This document shows positions 21,208 through 33,447 of a stretch of 64,000 nucleotides of DNA, piece after piece (position 1 is the first letter of the stretch; every line of letters starts with the position of its first letter). This DNA is from Drosophila pseudoobscura (Eukaryota > Arthropoda > Insecta > Diptera > Drosophilidae), in NCBI RefSeq assembly GCF_009870125.1, contig NC_046680.1, forward strand, positions 19,673,501-19,737,500. Reading direction: 5' to 3'. Position numbers and translations under genes: made by a program. The notes below the pieces were generated by a model. That model worked only from the letters and a program-made list of their open reading frames with translations, ran no database searches and was not told the origin of the DNA.

Positions 21208-21495
21208 TTAAAAATCCCTTATCCGCCTTGTCTCGCCGAAATATGGCGGGTCTTCCCCGGGCTGGATGGGTGTTCCAGGGTTTGTCCCTTGGACGTTAGT
21301 AGGCCTAACTTTGGAGGACATGAGACATGGTTTGTAAACCCAATTCTTGACCTTTGCACCAATCAAGCCGAAAGTTCGCAAAGCTCGCACAAGCTTTTCC
21401 CTCAAAGCTTTTAATGCTTTAAGGTTTTTAATTTACGAGGAATCATTCCTTTGGTGAACCATTGAACGTTTGATCCGGTTCTCAGTTACTGACAT
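21208..21495 (-). pseudogene. Candidate small antisense gene interrupted by one in-frame TAA
   Basis: One minus-strand frame runs from an ATG at 21493-21495 (MSVTENRIKRSMVHQRNDSS) to a TAA at 21433-21435. It then continues in the same frame for 74 codons (IKNLKALREKLVRALRTFG..., ending FGETRRIRDF) to a stop at 21208. The composition is ordinary for a protein: mixed charge, a VKNWVYKPC patch, and NPGTPIQPGEDPPYFG near the end, with no simple repeat. I do not recognise the family. It could be a real small gene with a sequence error or a short intron, a decayed gene, or chance. It lies in the presumed wde 5' intron and overlaps the wde acceptor. Confidence 0.35.
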
Positions 21496-21568
21496 TCCTC
21501 TTCTTAAATTGTTTAACAGTTCAATGCTTTGCAACCACAAAAAATAAAAAAATAAACACCATAATAAA

Positions 21569-24368
21569 ATGATGGAAGTAAGCCAGAACGTGGAATTAGA
21601 AGAACTCTCAAAAGAAGGCGCAATCATGGGAGCAATCCCCGAGGAACTCATTGATAATAACAGCCCCAGTGGTAAGTGAAAATAAAATATAAATAAAAAA
21701 ACGAATCTTTTTTATGCCATAAATTGTTACAGAAATCGGTAATGGATCGGGACGATCGTCCAGGGATGACGAAGATTTCAATGGCGACGAAACAATAGCA
21801 ATCGCCTGTCTCAAGACAACAGAGGGCTTGAAAGAAAAACGAAACGCTGGAAATGACTTGGACGCGTTGCTGGATAAAATCACTTCAATTGTGGATTGTC
21901 CCAAGGATTCTTCAGTTTCTAACCCAGAAGCTGCGCCCGATTCCGAGGCGGCATTCGTCGAAGAGCCAGCAGACGATTGCGATAAGGAAAAGGAAAGCAA
22001 CCCTGTGGTCGAAAAGGAAAACACAGCTGACACAGAAGAAGAAGGCAAAAAAGCCGGAGCGGGTGAAAGCAGCGTGACGCGCAAATCGGAGAAAACTGAA
22101 GCTGAAGATAGTGCGAAAGAGATTGAATCTTCCGTGAAAGCAAAGGAGGATATTGAAGAGCCCAAGCACTCCGCTGAAGCTGAAAGCTATGTGGAAAAAG
22201 TGGTAGACAACAAAGAAGATTCCGAGACAGGGGAGGAAATTAAAGAAGAAGCATCACATGTGAAAAAACCTGGGGAGAAAACCAATGGAGATAGTTCTGC
22301 AGCCGAGATCAAGGAAAAGCTAAGCCAATCCACGGATGATATTTTTCTGGATGCTCTGGATAACATAACGAGTTCAGATGATTTTGATGCCACCAGTTCC
22401 CAGGACTTGAAGAAGTCGCAGACATCCGACGAGAAAACCGCTGAGACTTCCGAGGATAAAGTCATTTCTCGTGAAAGTCCCACTTATGCTCTTGATGACA
22501 TTTCCTCAGATGAGGAAATTCTCAAAGATAAGACCCCTGGTAAGGATCCCTCAACTGTACCAGTCATCGATTTAGATTCTTCGGAGGAGTGTATTGTTGG
22601 CGAGAACGACCTAACAGATAACAAAGAAATAGTTGCCGATCTAGCTGAAGATCAGAAAAAGGTTGAAGATGAGATTACTGAAGATAAGGCCAAGGAGACC
22701 CTAGAAAATACCAACTCATTTGAGCCAATGGACACTGACGTAGCAGACAAAAAGATATCTGCTTCAGAAGATACCCAGAAGCCAAAAGATAAAGCTCAGA
22801 CGGAGGAAACAATGGATACCCCGAGTACCACTGATGTGATCGCAGTGGAGGTAACAGGAGAAACTCTCAAAGATGCAGGCAAAGAGGCGGAAAAGGTGGC
22901 AAAGAATGCACAGGAAGACACAACTAGTGAAAATAAAAAGGTGCCAACGACTAATGGGGTTACAGATAGCGAACTAGAGATCCCACCCAAGACATTGTCT
23001 GATGGGAAGGGCATGGAATTGGAATTGTACAAGGGAAAAAAATCCCCTGAAGGAGCTTTCAAAGATGCAGACTCGGATGACGAAGTCATCTTCTTTGAAC
23101 CTATTGAAAATCCCAAGGATCCAGAAGATCCTGCGAAGGGAAAGGAAATTAAATCAGATGTGACTAACAATATGGAAAACGACATCGTTTTGGTATCCGA
23201 GGACGAAGAGGAGGAGCTACCTCCAAAGGAACCCCAAGATAAGGGAACCCAGGGTGGCGAAAAGATGTCCTCCCGCCCCACTCCAGATGACGTACCAATA
23301 GAGTCCTCTGAAAGCAAAGAACTTCAAGCGGACAATTCCGACAATGCATGCGATCAGTTCGAGAAGCAGAAGCTGAAACCACACAATAATATAAAGACCA
23401 CTGCCACGGAAGACGGGGACAGCAACTCGAGCAGCAATCTGTTGTGTCCCGCTGAAGCTGTCGAACCAGTTGAGCCGAACAATGTGGAGGCTAGCACCGT
23501 GGAGAAATCCCCTTCTGATGTGGAGTCAGAGACGAAAGCTGATGCAGATGTGGATGCGGATGCGGAGCCAAAGCAGTCTCGACTGTCCACCGATGGCAGC
23601 GAGACCGGACCCATTTCCACTGTTGCCAAGCGTAGCCACGATTCCTTAGACGCCAGCCCCGCGGAAAAGGAAGGAGAGGAAGGCATTCCCAGTAAGAAGC
23701 TCAGGACTGATGATTTCGATTCAAGTAGCTCTAATGATGGCACACTTCAAATTGATTTGGATGTACAGGACAAAGAGGTGGATTGCGAGTTGGTTAATAA
23801 GGAAGAACCAGTAAATACAAAGGAACAAAAGGAGCTTAAATTGCAGCTGAAACCAGAGCCAGAGCGCAAAATAGACGTTAAACCTCTGCGCCTTGAGTTC
23901 CTTAAGAACTTTCGCAAGAGCTTTGACAACATGTCCCGCCATGATCTGGAAGAATTCGTCCTCCAGAAGGTCGTTGAGGGTATAATGGTGAAAAGCGAGC
24001 TCGCGGATATCTGCTGCCGGCTGGACAAGTATGAGAACACACTTGCCATCTATCGTCGCAGGATAGCCGAAGTATCCAAACAGTACCTCGACCTGGACAC
24101 GGTGCACAAGCGGGTGCTGAAGGATCTGGAGACCAAAAATGCACATTTCACGGCACCGGTAAGAATTACACGAGCTGTTGGACTGCAAGTAGGCATTCCT
24201 TTTAAGGTCATGAAGCCGAGTGCAGCACCCAGTGCTGTAGATCAGGCACTTGCTGCGGGCAGCATGTTGGCGCCTCCTAGTAGCAGTACTTCAAAGGCGA
24301 GCACAGCTCCTATGCGTGCGCCGTTGCAGTCGATGCGGGCAGCTAGCTCGGTCGCGACTTCCAATGGC

Positions 24369-24399
<31 letters not shown>

Positions 24400-25752
24400 A
24401 GCAGCAGCAACAACAACAACATCAAAAGCAGAACCAGCAGCAGCAACTGCCACCGCAACGCTCCTCCGTTTCCTACAATCAGACTCCTGCCTCGACTGCC
24501 TCTACTGCTGCGCCTCCTGTACGCAGGGGATGCATGCAGAAGATTACCCCACAGCGACCTGTGCCAGGAAATGTATTACCAGCAGCCCAGGTCAACAACC
24601 AGACCACAATAAGTCGCTTACAGACCTCTGCCCCTGGACCTCAAAGGCCTATGCATGCCTCAAAGCACACAGGAAGCACTGCATCGGCGGCTGCAATCCG
24701 GAACAGAGGTCCATATACAACCCAAAAGCAACAATATCAAGCGTAAGTCATTCGATTACCAAGTTTGCTCCTGTAATATATGCTCTTCTAATTCCTCGCA
24801 GAACCCGCCCTGTTCCTGGTCCCAAGTCGGGCAAGCAGGGGCCAAAATGTGCAACAAAAGTGCGCTCAATGGGTCCTAAGGGAGCTAGTATGGTTTCTGT
24901 ACCCATTTCCTCAACCAGCAGTGGAGGACCAGGCGGCAGTGCCGTCAATTATGGCCAACCCAACCTGGCTACGGCCAAGCCGAAAGAGAAGGCCGTAATT
25001 GATCTCACAGATGAAGACGATGCTGCCGCAGCTATGGCGGCTTCAGCTAATGCTGCAGAGGGCCACACACATTCACGGCAATCATCCAACATGGCCGTGA
25101 AGAGGAATTCTCTGGGGGCAACAGTGTCTGAGACAAGAGCCTCGGGATCATCTCGTACACTTGCTAGTGGAAATGCTGTGAGATTGTCGCCCCTGCAAAT
25201 GCCGAGAGCCAATGCCAGACAAATAGTCACCAATAATGGTGGAGGTGAGTGCATTTAATTGATTCCACGATCGTTGGCTGACTCGCTTTGACGTCTTCAC
25301 CAGGTCAGCGCCATTCCCTTGGATCGAACGTGACGATGCAGATACGTTCGGAGAATACGCCGCCTGCCGCCACTCGATTAAGGTACTCGCATCCAGCGCC
25401 GCTGCCATCATCGCCTGCACAGCCCTTCAATCCCGCCTGGAAACTTCCGCCGTCGCGGCCTCTCATACGCATCAGCCTGATGGATACAGGCATAGTCATC
25501 TCCTGGAATCTGGAGGATGCGAGTAGTAAATATGCCGAATGCGTAACGTATCAGATTTTTGCGTACCAAGAGACACTACATGAGCCCAGCACCGACTCCT
25601 GGAGGCACGTGGGCGATGTCAAAGCCATGCTGTTGCCCATGGCCGTCACGCTCAACCAGTTTCAAGAGAACCAACGCTACTATTTCGCTGTGCGTGGCGT
25701 GGACGCTCATCAGCGCTTCGGATCGTTCAGCGTACCCAAAACCTGGTCGTAA
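21569..25752 (+). CDS. wde: Windei, ATF7IP/MCAF1-like cofactor of the SETDB1/Eggless methyltransferase
   Basis: Exons are 21569-21671, 21733-24742, 24802-25244 and 25304-25752 (introns 59-61 bp, all phases match), giving 1334 residues. Windei binds and stabilises Eggless (SETDB1), the nuclear H3K9 methyltransferase needed for germline and piRNA-linked heterochromatin. Residues 1-745 are acidic, Ser/Glu/Lys-rich and largely disordered. The ATF7IP-type SETDB1-binding helical domain is at about 750-838 (RLEFLKNFRKSFDNMSRHDL, EGIMVKSELADICCRLDKYE). A polyglutamine tract lies at about 914-935. A SUMO-interacting motif VIDLTDED is at about 1103, and a second SIM-like VIDLDSSEE at about 312. A C-terminal fibronectin type III domain (about 1235-1332) ends in SFSVPKTWS. 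This architecture is diagnostic. The protein is a little shorter than I recall for melanogaster. Confidence 0.95.
24372..24440 (+). repeat. CAG/CAA polyglutamine tract inside wde
   Basis: Mixed CAG and CAA codons encode about 17 glutamines, followed by His/Lys-interrupted glutamines. Mixing of the two codons usually stabilises such tracts. It lies between the helical domain and the C-terminal SIM. Confidence 0.9.
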
Positions 25753-27375
25753 TCGGGATCATATATTTTTTTTTGTTTGCCTATAGTCCATAGTTACATT
25801 GTAATTTAATTTATTTATAGTGGCATTTCAGCTTCTTTTAAAATTTTAATTCCCACATTTATATCTGCATCGGGCCCATCCGATGATGTTAAAATTAGCC
25901 TGAATAATTAGCTCATATTTAAGCGCCCATTTCTCAATGTCAAGATACAATTTAACAGTCGTGTAAAACGATAATTAACTACTCAAATCCCATCCCGAGA
26001 AAATTCCGTTTTTTGGATAACGTTTATATTGCCATAAGGCCGGCCTAAGGTTTTTTTTTAAAATTGTATATTCATGATTTTATTTAATTCAATTGTTCCC
26101 GATAAACAAGTTCTAAACTTACATGAAATATTACATTGAAATACAAACATTGAATAAATACTAAAAGAGCAAAACTTCGATCGAGCAAAGAACTTAAGAT
26201 ACGTTTTATGTTTGTATCGAAAAATATTGATATTACACAAAGGTATTTTGTTTTAATATTGTTTTTCAAAACTGATTCGGCGCTTAGTGCACGTCTCTGC
26301 TTAGGTTTTCCATTTCTACATATTTTGTTGGTGATTTGAACAGGCTACAGCCTGCACTTTCCATATACTATACATACGTATGTATTCAGCATAAATAAAT
26401 ACTTTCGAGTAAAATAGTTTTGGACGTTTTTCCTTGAACGGCCCATAACCATATATGTACATATTTTGTAGTCTAACCTACAACGAATACAAGAGGAACC
26501 AGGGTCCTCGGCTCCGGTGTTTAATACAGTCGGCATCCGGTGGCATCACGTTCAGCTCATGGCGCAATTGTTTGTGTTGTTTAAGACACAAAAACAAATA
26601 TGTGACTGTAATTCTTATTTCATTGTAATTCACTATTTTAATGCATGCTCGTGTTTCGCATCTACATATTTCTGTTTCCCTTGAGGAAACATATTGTAAA
26701 GCATGCGTGGGTGCACACGCATTCTCACATTCTGCATGTGTAGGTTTCAATATTGCTGTCATTTGTGGACTATTTCATTCATGCATAAACCTGTTTTCGT
26801 CTCGAAAATCGGATGCTCTGCTCAAGAGCACGAGATCGTGCCAACCCATACGCCCATACAACCCATGGGCTGAATCATGCCCAAGCAATGCAGTTAGTTT
26901 TACAATCTTGCGACCTAGAAGGGTCTCAAGTCTCGATCTAAGTTGTGCGTCACCAAAGACTGTGTATTTGTGGCTAGAAAGTTACCGTACCGAAAATTAC
27001 TTAGTTTCTTCGCGTTTGTACCGGGCCCGAGTAGGTAGGCAGCGGGCCGCGGTCAGAGATGAAGCTTAAAGATAGCTTAAAACAGAATTGAAGTACCGGT
27101 AACCCGAACGCCCGTGCCACGAAGCGTCAAATGAAAATTGAACCGGAATTTTTTCCTGATGCAATATCTAGGTATTGTCTTTGATACAATCCATACATAT
27201 ATATATTTATATCACCGTGCATTCGGGCTGCCCATCTATTTTTCCCTACTCACCTTTGCGAAAGAGAGATGCCGCTATTTCGTGATCACCGCAAGATATG
27301 GTGGTTTTCCACCAGACTTCAGTCGAATCAACAATGGGTATTCCGCTTTGAACCATTCACTAGTGCGAGGTCATC
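25753..27375. other. wde 3' region and non-coding sequence
   Basis: The wde 3' UTR must start here. A plus-strand AATAAA occurs near 26153. The rest is AT-rich, with a GC-richer stretch at 26810-27130 that has no recognisable protein or RNA. A 142-codon frame there (26641-27069) shows no family features. Confidence 0.4.
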
Positions 27376-28090
27376 ACTCAAAATGAGTATTGGGGTATAT
27401 TAGATTTGTGGTAAAAGTGGGTGTGTAACGTCCAGAAGGAATCGTTTCCGACCCCATAAAGTATATATATTCTTGATCAGCATCAATAGCCGAGTCGATT
27501 GAGCCATGTCTGTCCGTCCGTCTGTCCGTCCGTCCGTCTGTCCGTCCCCTTCAGCGCCTAATGCTCAAAGACTATAAGAGCTAGAGCAACGATGTTTTGG
27601 ATCCAGACTTCTGTGATATGTCACTGCTACAAAAATATTTCAAAACTTCGCTCCGCCCACTTCCGCCCCCACAAAGGACGAAAATCTGTGGCATCCACAT
27701 TTTTAAAGATACGATAAAACCAAAAACGCAGAGTCGTAGAGAATTACCATATCTTTTAGAATGCAGAATCTGAATTGGATCGTATTATTATTATAGCCAG
27801 CATCAAGAAAACAATTTCATTTTTTCTCGCGGCTTTGCTTAGAGTAAAACATTAGCGCCTAGATCTCAGAGACTATAAAAGCTAGAGCAACCAAATTTGG
27901 TATCCACACTCCTAAAATATCGGACCGAGACGAGTTTGTTTCAAAATTTCGCCACACCCCCTTCCACCCCCGCGGAATCTTTGTGAAGATATTCACAAAT
28001 CTCAGAGAGTATTAAGGCTAGAGTAACCAAATTTAGTATCCTATACACTATAAAACGTATATCTCAAAATTTCGCCTCGGCCCCCTTTGT
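27376..28090 (+). mobile_element. DINE-1/INE-1-like (Helitron) element, partial copy
   Basis: It begins with ACTCAAAATGAGTATTGGGG. It then has the DINE-1 hallmarks GGAATCGTTTCCGACC, TATATATTCTTGATCAGCAT, AGCCGAGTCGATTGAGCCAT and a TCTGTCCGTCCG simple-repeat stretch, followed by repeated ACTATAAGAGCTAGAGCAAC-type segments and CCGCCC blocks. It is non-coding. Compared with the copy at 38.6 kb it lacks the left TATACCCG arm and the right-hand end, so it is truncated at both sides. Confidence 0.85.
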
Positions 28091-29849
28091 TGTTGGATTC
28101 TGGCACTGACTCAGCTTACCAGGGCATTGAGGGATAGACGAAGAAAACAGCGGGGACGATGTCAGGGACGTGGAGGGGACGTGACAAAATTAGTAAATGC
28201 ATTTGTTTCAGTGTTGTATCCTGGGAGTTTCACTACTCAGAGATCTAAAACAAAAGAATGGACAGACAGACACTGATCTGGCTGTTAAATACATCTATTA
28301 TACAAATATATTCTTTGAGTACTGGCGATAACAATCCTTATCGGCGAAACACGCATCGAGCATCAATATTCCTCGTCATGCACCCGACATGTATGCTGCT
28401 TTTGAAGCATTCTCTTCGGAATTCGTCTGCCGGTTGTCGAAGAATCAATCTCGGGGCAATGGGAGCAAGGACTAGCCCACCGCGGATATACATAGTAGTA
28501 AGTATGTAGTATGTGTGCCAATATTTCCTTTGCTATTTGCTTAATTGGCGTATAATCGCATCCGACCTGCGGCACCTGCCTGGGTCAGTATCCCTCGGCA
28601 CAGCACAGCACACATCCTGCACTCATTGAGTCTAGGGCTAGTGGCGGAATGGGGCAGTGAAGGACGAGTGCAATCGATGACTTATAAAATATACACAGAT
28701 GCACGCCCATTTGCGTGAGTGTGCCGTCCGGTTTGGGGGTCACTTGGGTAAGTGCCCATCGCCATTGGCCCCAATAGTACCCACAGCGATGGCTTTTGTC
28801 GGGAGTGGGGGTAGTCGTGGTGCATGTAAAGTGATTTTGCCTCTACCCTGGCTTCCGCTTGCACTTGACATTGGCTTTGGAACTGGGCTTGTCGCGACTT
28901 TTTTGCTCATTCATGCGAGGCAGCAGTACGGCGGAGAGAAAGATGCACGGAACAGCGAGAGACAGAGAGTGGCAGGATTGGCCTGGTAGTGGCATAATCG
29001 CCTCTACGCTCCATCCCCAAACGCCTGTCCGTGCCCGTGCCACGTGCCGTGCTGGGGGGACTTTGAACAGCAGCCAAAAACCTTGACATTAGTTCGTCGG
29101 GGCACACAGTACTTACATATACCAGTCCGGGCAAGGATACGACGGATACGATACGTACTTGTGCCAGTGTGAGTGGCTGGGCTCCAGTCTTCCGTGGCGA
29201 CCCTACGCTATCCGTGAACCACTAGGCCAGGTTAATTCCAATCAGAGTACCGTCAGCTCTGTGTGGGCCATCAATTATTCGACAGGTATTTATTGAAACA
29301 ACTGTATTCTGTATGCTCCATTCACCACAATCGAATTGAAGTTGTTGTCGTTGTCGTTGCCTCTCTTCTGCCTGCTGCCCGCATAATAACAAAAACACAG
29401 ATGTTCCGTCAGTCAGCAGGTCGCTCTCTCTCCCTCTCTCTCTCTCTCTTACTCTGCGCAGCCGCTGCCTGTACTTTCGCAGCACGGCAACACTGGCCCC
29501 AGAACCGTTAGTCGAGTCCTCCTCTAGCTTCCATTCCATAAGCTTGCGGAACGCGCCTCTTAACGGTTGTGTCGACCCGGCAAAGATTGAAGCGGTCGAC
29601 GGTCTAACGGTTCAAGCGTGCAACTTCCGGCGGCATACAAACAGCTGTGCGTGGTTATCATAAAGGAACAGGCTCGAGCGCTGTTTGACAGCTTCAAGCC
29701 AGATTCTAAGAAACGAAAATAAATTGTTGAAAATAAGTCTGTGCCGTGGATAGGATCGGTAAACCGAAATTAATGTAAATAATTAAAATACCAAGTTCTT
29801 TCTAACTAAAGTTATTCGCAAATATTCGCATTTCCTATTCGATGACAGA

Positions 29850-29919
29850 CTGAATATCGATTACGAAGAGTCGATTTGTCGAAACTGAATATCGATAACG
29901 AAGAGTCGTTTTGCCGAAA
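29850..29919 (+). repeat. 35-bp tandem duplication containing TATCGATA
   Basis: Units 29850-29884 and 29885-29919 share CTGAATATCGAT, ACGAAGAGTCG and CGAAA, with four substitutions. The second unit contains a perfect DRE (TATCGATA, 29890-29897); the first has TATCGATT. Confidence 0.8.
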
Positions 29920-32900
29920 CGTTTTGTAAGTGCCTCAAGCTAACTGTTACCCCCTCCCCCCCTCACAATCGGCCAGCTAGGCCGTTCCGACCCTTGGATT
30001 TATTGTGCTCTACATTCCCTTCTTGGCTCTGTGTGTGTGTGTGTTTACGTATGTTAATTAAATTACCGTTATGTGTGCTTACCACAGCACACACAAAGAA
30101 CAACACTCACACAAAAAAACATACATATATCCCAGTAATTATACAAAAATAAAACCGAACCATCAAGACGCTCTATTCGGCAGGCCGAAGTTTATATACC
30201 CTCGATTTTGATAGATATCAATAGATCCATCTCTTCTGTGCTCTAAGGCTTTGAGCAGACAACAGAAAACCTTGTATAGGCAGCTCTACACCGAGGCTCA
30301 TCGAAAGTTATTGCTTGGAATATAATCGTTGAACCACGATAGTTCTTATAAATAGATTGGGCATGGATTTGTTTTTTCATTTCTATATTAATCCGACTGA
30401 AATTGGACTGCCCTGCAAGGGTAAAAAAACACACACACAAAATAGAAATACAACGAGCACTAAAAATCCATTTCCCATTTTCTTGGACTTACCCCGCGCT
30501 CATTGCATGTTATGCCCGCCCCGCCCCGCCCTGCCCAGCCCTGGCCTGTCTGACACTTGGGGCACATTTCCAGTGTTAACTGGGCTGTGCGTGTGTTTAT
30601 TACTGCGACTTGGGCCATTGGCACGTACTCCCCACCCAGTCGCCGCCGCCCCTACCCTAGTTACAGTTATTAAGCTCCTTATGACAGCTCTCATCAGCCC
30701 CTAACAATGCTATAGTTTTTGCTAATGCCACTCTTAAGAGTAGAGCAGAGCAGCAGAAGTTGCTCTGAACGAGTCTTTGATGTGGCTCCATTCATACTTC
30801 ATCAAGGACTCTCTCTCTCTCTCATATATAGCCATATATATAGGTATATGTATATATAGAACGTATTTTACAGCCATTTGTAGCTTGTTTATGTTGCTTC
30901 CGCGCCACGCCCATCAATTGGATGATAAATGACAAATTGCGGCAATAAAAACGCAGAAGGGCTAGGACAAGTTGCCTTGGAAAAGGTCGGAAAAGTGACA
31001 CAGCTGCGAATTTACAGGTGGCTTTTTATGTTCAATTATGTAGGTTTATATGTATATTTCATAAGGAAATTCGATCTTGTCTCTGATATTTGCCATGGTA
31101 TGGGCCGACACTCCCGCTTCACTGATGAGTATTTCGCCTTATTTTCGCACTTTGATCTGTCATTACATTGATGTTGAAAGCTTTTCAGTGTTCTTTTGTT
31201 CAATTCCCATTAATTAGAAAAAGTTGGATTTGGAGCCAGAGGGATGGCTGTTGCTGCAGCTGCTGGTTTTTCGCCTCTGGTCCTTTGTTCGCTGCAGTTG
31301 AGAATTGGCAATGAATGCGATTGGATGGCATACCTTTGGCTGGCACATTCGGGTATCCGTATGCAAATTGCGACGTAATCCTTGCCGAGCGTCGGGTGTG
31401 GGGGGGAGTCCTTCCTAATGATTATCAGCTCTGCATACTAATATCCTCGAATCGGACTGCGACTCCGACTAAGGCTCCGCAGTTCATTGAAACCGAATCG
31501 AGTCAAACAAAGTGACAAGCCCCATCCGTTTGCTCCACTGTTTGTTTGTCGCCCTCGCCATCGCCCCCGCCATTGCCATCTCCGTCTCTGTTTCTCCTTT
31601 CAGTAGCTGCATCTCTCTCTCTCTACCCACCCATGTGTGTGTGTGTGTATCTGTGTGCGCTTAAGTAGCTCAGTATGCGTGCATCTGTGGGGGTTTTGCG
31701 ATTTCCCTGACGGTCGCCTTTTTTTTTCGTTTTTTCTTTGCCTTTTGGTTGCCTCTTTTATACGTCGAACCATTTGTGGCATTGAAAATGTAGTGCGTGA
31801 ATTCCGAAATGAGTACCTGAAAAAAATGAAATCTCTAGAGAGATTCTGTGTCACCCATAGATTTTTTGGTGGATTTTGGCCAACTTCTGGCATAAAAAAC
31901 TTTCGAGTTTTCTGTGGGAGAGCAGCACTTCTTTTTTAAGCTGCTTCATCGATGTTTTGGTGTGACTTTCGATTGGAGATCTCTCCCACGATAGAGCACT
32001 GGCAGTTGGAGATGTCATAGCGGTTTTTCTACTCACCTACGATTTCAATACGTTAGAAGAGACCTTGTTAGAAAGAGACCCACATTTTCTGAGCCACCTT
32101 CTATTCTCGTGCTTTTCGTTTGTTTGGCAAGTGCCAACTTCGTCGTCAACGTCGCTATTGTTTTTTCCCGACATTTTCCACTCCCCCGTACCCCGTTTCC
32201 ATCGCTGTTTTTTTTGTCCTGCCCAAGGGGTGTTTCGGTGTTTTCTCACATTACGTATACGCATTTAGTTCCAATTTTGGCTCCCCTTTTCCTTGGGCTA
32301 GCCTCTATTTTGATCGGTTGGCGGGTAAATGTGTGCCGGGAGGGGCGAGCGGTTGCTTCCGCGTCGAATGCCCGCTGTGTACATACATATATTTCCGCTG
32401 AAGTCATAATGGGCAACAGCTGATAACACACGCCCCCCCACAACCTCTTTATTCTTCGAGAGAGAGAGGCGGAAACGGGGCTATAAAACTGCTCGGGTAA
32501 TGGGCGTTCTTTGGGCTTTGGGAGGATTTAGTTCCTGCTTCTGCTACTGTTATTGTTCTCGAGTGTTGGAGCATTGATTTGGCCCTAAACGGCTTAAAAT
32601 ATTGGCTTGAAAGTGAAGCTTAAATGCAAATTGCAGGGTGAGTGGCTCGAAATCGATTCAAGGGCTAAAGCCTGCGTCTGCCGTTTGCAAATCTTGGCTT
32701 AATGATGAGAAACAATTTGCACAGATATTTTGTTAAAGCAGGCGCTGAAGGAGGGTAATATCTTAAAATTGAAATTCATTTTAAAGGGGAAATCTCTGAA
32801 TGAGCTATTTTTCAATGTCCGTTTGAACATGAATATCGAGTGAGTGCTCACTCCAGATTCCCCTAAGTACTCCCCCCAGGAGCCTGCGAATAGCTCCACA

Positions 32901-33224
32901 ACTGGCTCGATGCATTGATGGATTCCGAGCAGCGCAGACCGCTCAATCAATCATGCACGAATCCATGAAACTCGACTGAAACAGGCAGAAGAAAATAAGA
33001 GTCCATTGAGGGGCGGACTCTGGCGAACATCGCAGCTGTCGGCTGGCATTAAGAGCTGTTTGAATGGCGAATTATAATTGCATTGGAGCATTGGCTGGGA
33101 GCTGGCCCGGGCTTATTTATGTTGGGAAGAATGCGGGGCCCACGGGTCGTATGATAAAAGACGAATTTGTTGGGCATGGAAATGAAATTACAGAAGTGCT
33201 CGAAGCAGGCAAAAGCCCGCAGAT

Positions 33225-33307
33225 ACACACACACACACACCACACACTCGCACACACACTGGCACGCACACACACTCGCACACACACACTGGCACACACA
33301 CTCGCAC
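33225..33307 (+). repeat. CA-rich microsatellite with an interrupted higher-order unit
   Basis: CA runs are interrupted regularly by CTCG and CTGG, forming about 34-bp units such as ACACTCGCACACACACTGGC. Confidence 0.9.
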
Positions 33308-33414
33308 ATTTGCAATATTAATGATGTCTCTGCTTATGTAAATTGAAAGCAGAAAGGAAACCGCAAAAGACCAGAGACGGACAGGGAATCATCTGAATCA
33401 TCATCATCGTCAGC

Positions 33415-33447
33415 TATAAAACAGTTTTTATTTATCCACTTTCAGTC
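33415..33447 (+). promoter_or_regulatory. TATA box plus initiator (candidate core promoter)
   Basis: TATAAA starts at 33415 and TCAGTC, an exact Drosophila initiator, lies at 33442-33447 with its A at 33444. The TATA box starts 29 bp upstream of that A, close to the canonical spacing. No DPE match occurs at +28. It is followed by a plausible first exon. Confidence 0.6.

Larger units (their letters stand above)
28091..33414. other. Non-coding region, no gene recognised
   Basis: About 5.3 kb hold no convincing coding exon. Notable items are a 35-bp tandem duplication with a DRE (29850-29919), CT-rich tracts (29425-29448, 31614-31624), a TTTATATACCCTCG word at 30191-30204 that resembles a transposon end, and a CA-rich satellite (33225-33307). 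Confidence 0.4.

Noticed and set aside
21608-22165. 185-codon minus-strand open frame, and several others antisense to the wde large exon
   Set aside because: They are Ser/Phe-rich mirror images of the acidic, Glu/Lys/Ser-rich wde exon, which avoids stop codons on the opposite strand. No domain is visible and wde is clearly the real gene.
26641-27069. 142-codon plus-strand frame
   Set aside because: Composition and codon use look random, and there are no family motifs. Kept only as a note on a GC-richer stretch.
29401-29511. 36-codon frame MFRQSAGRSL... that resembles a signal peptide
   Set aside because: The hydrophobic look comes from a CTCTCT simple repeat, and the frame ends without any mature protein.
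32482-32488. TATAAAA as a possible core promoter
   Set aside because: No initiator at about 30 bp downstream and no donor-ended exon follows.
33049-33321. Frames rich in Cys-Val or His-Thr near 33.2 kb
   Set aside because: They are translations of the CA microsatellite.
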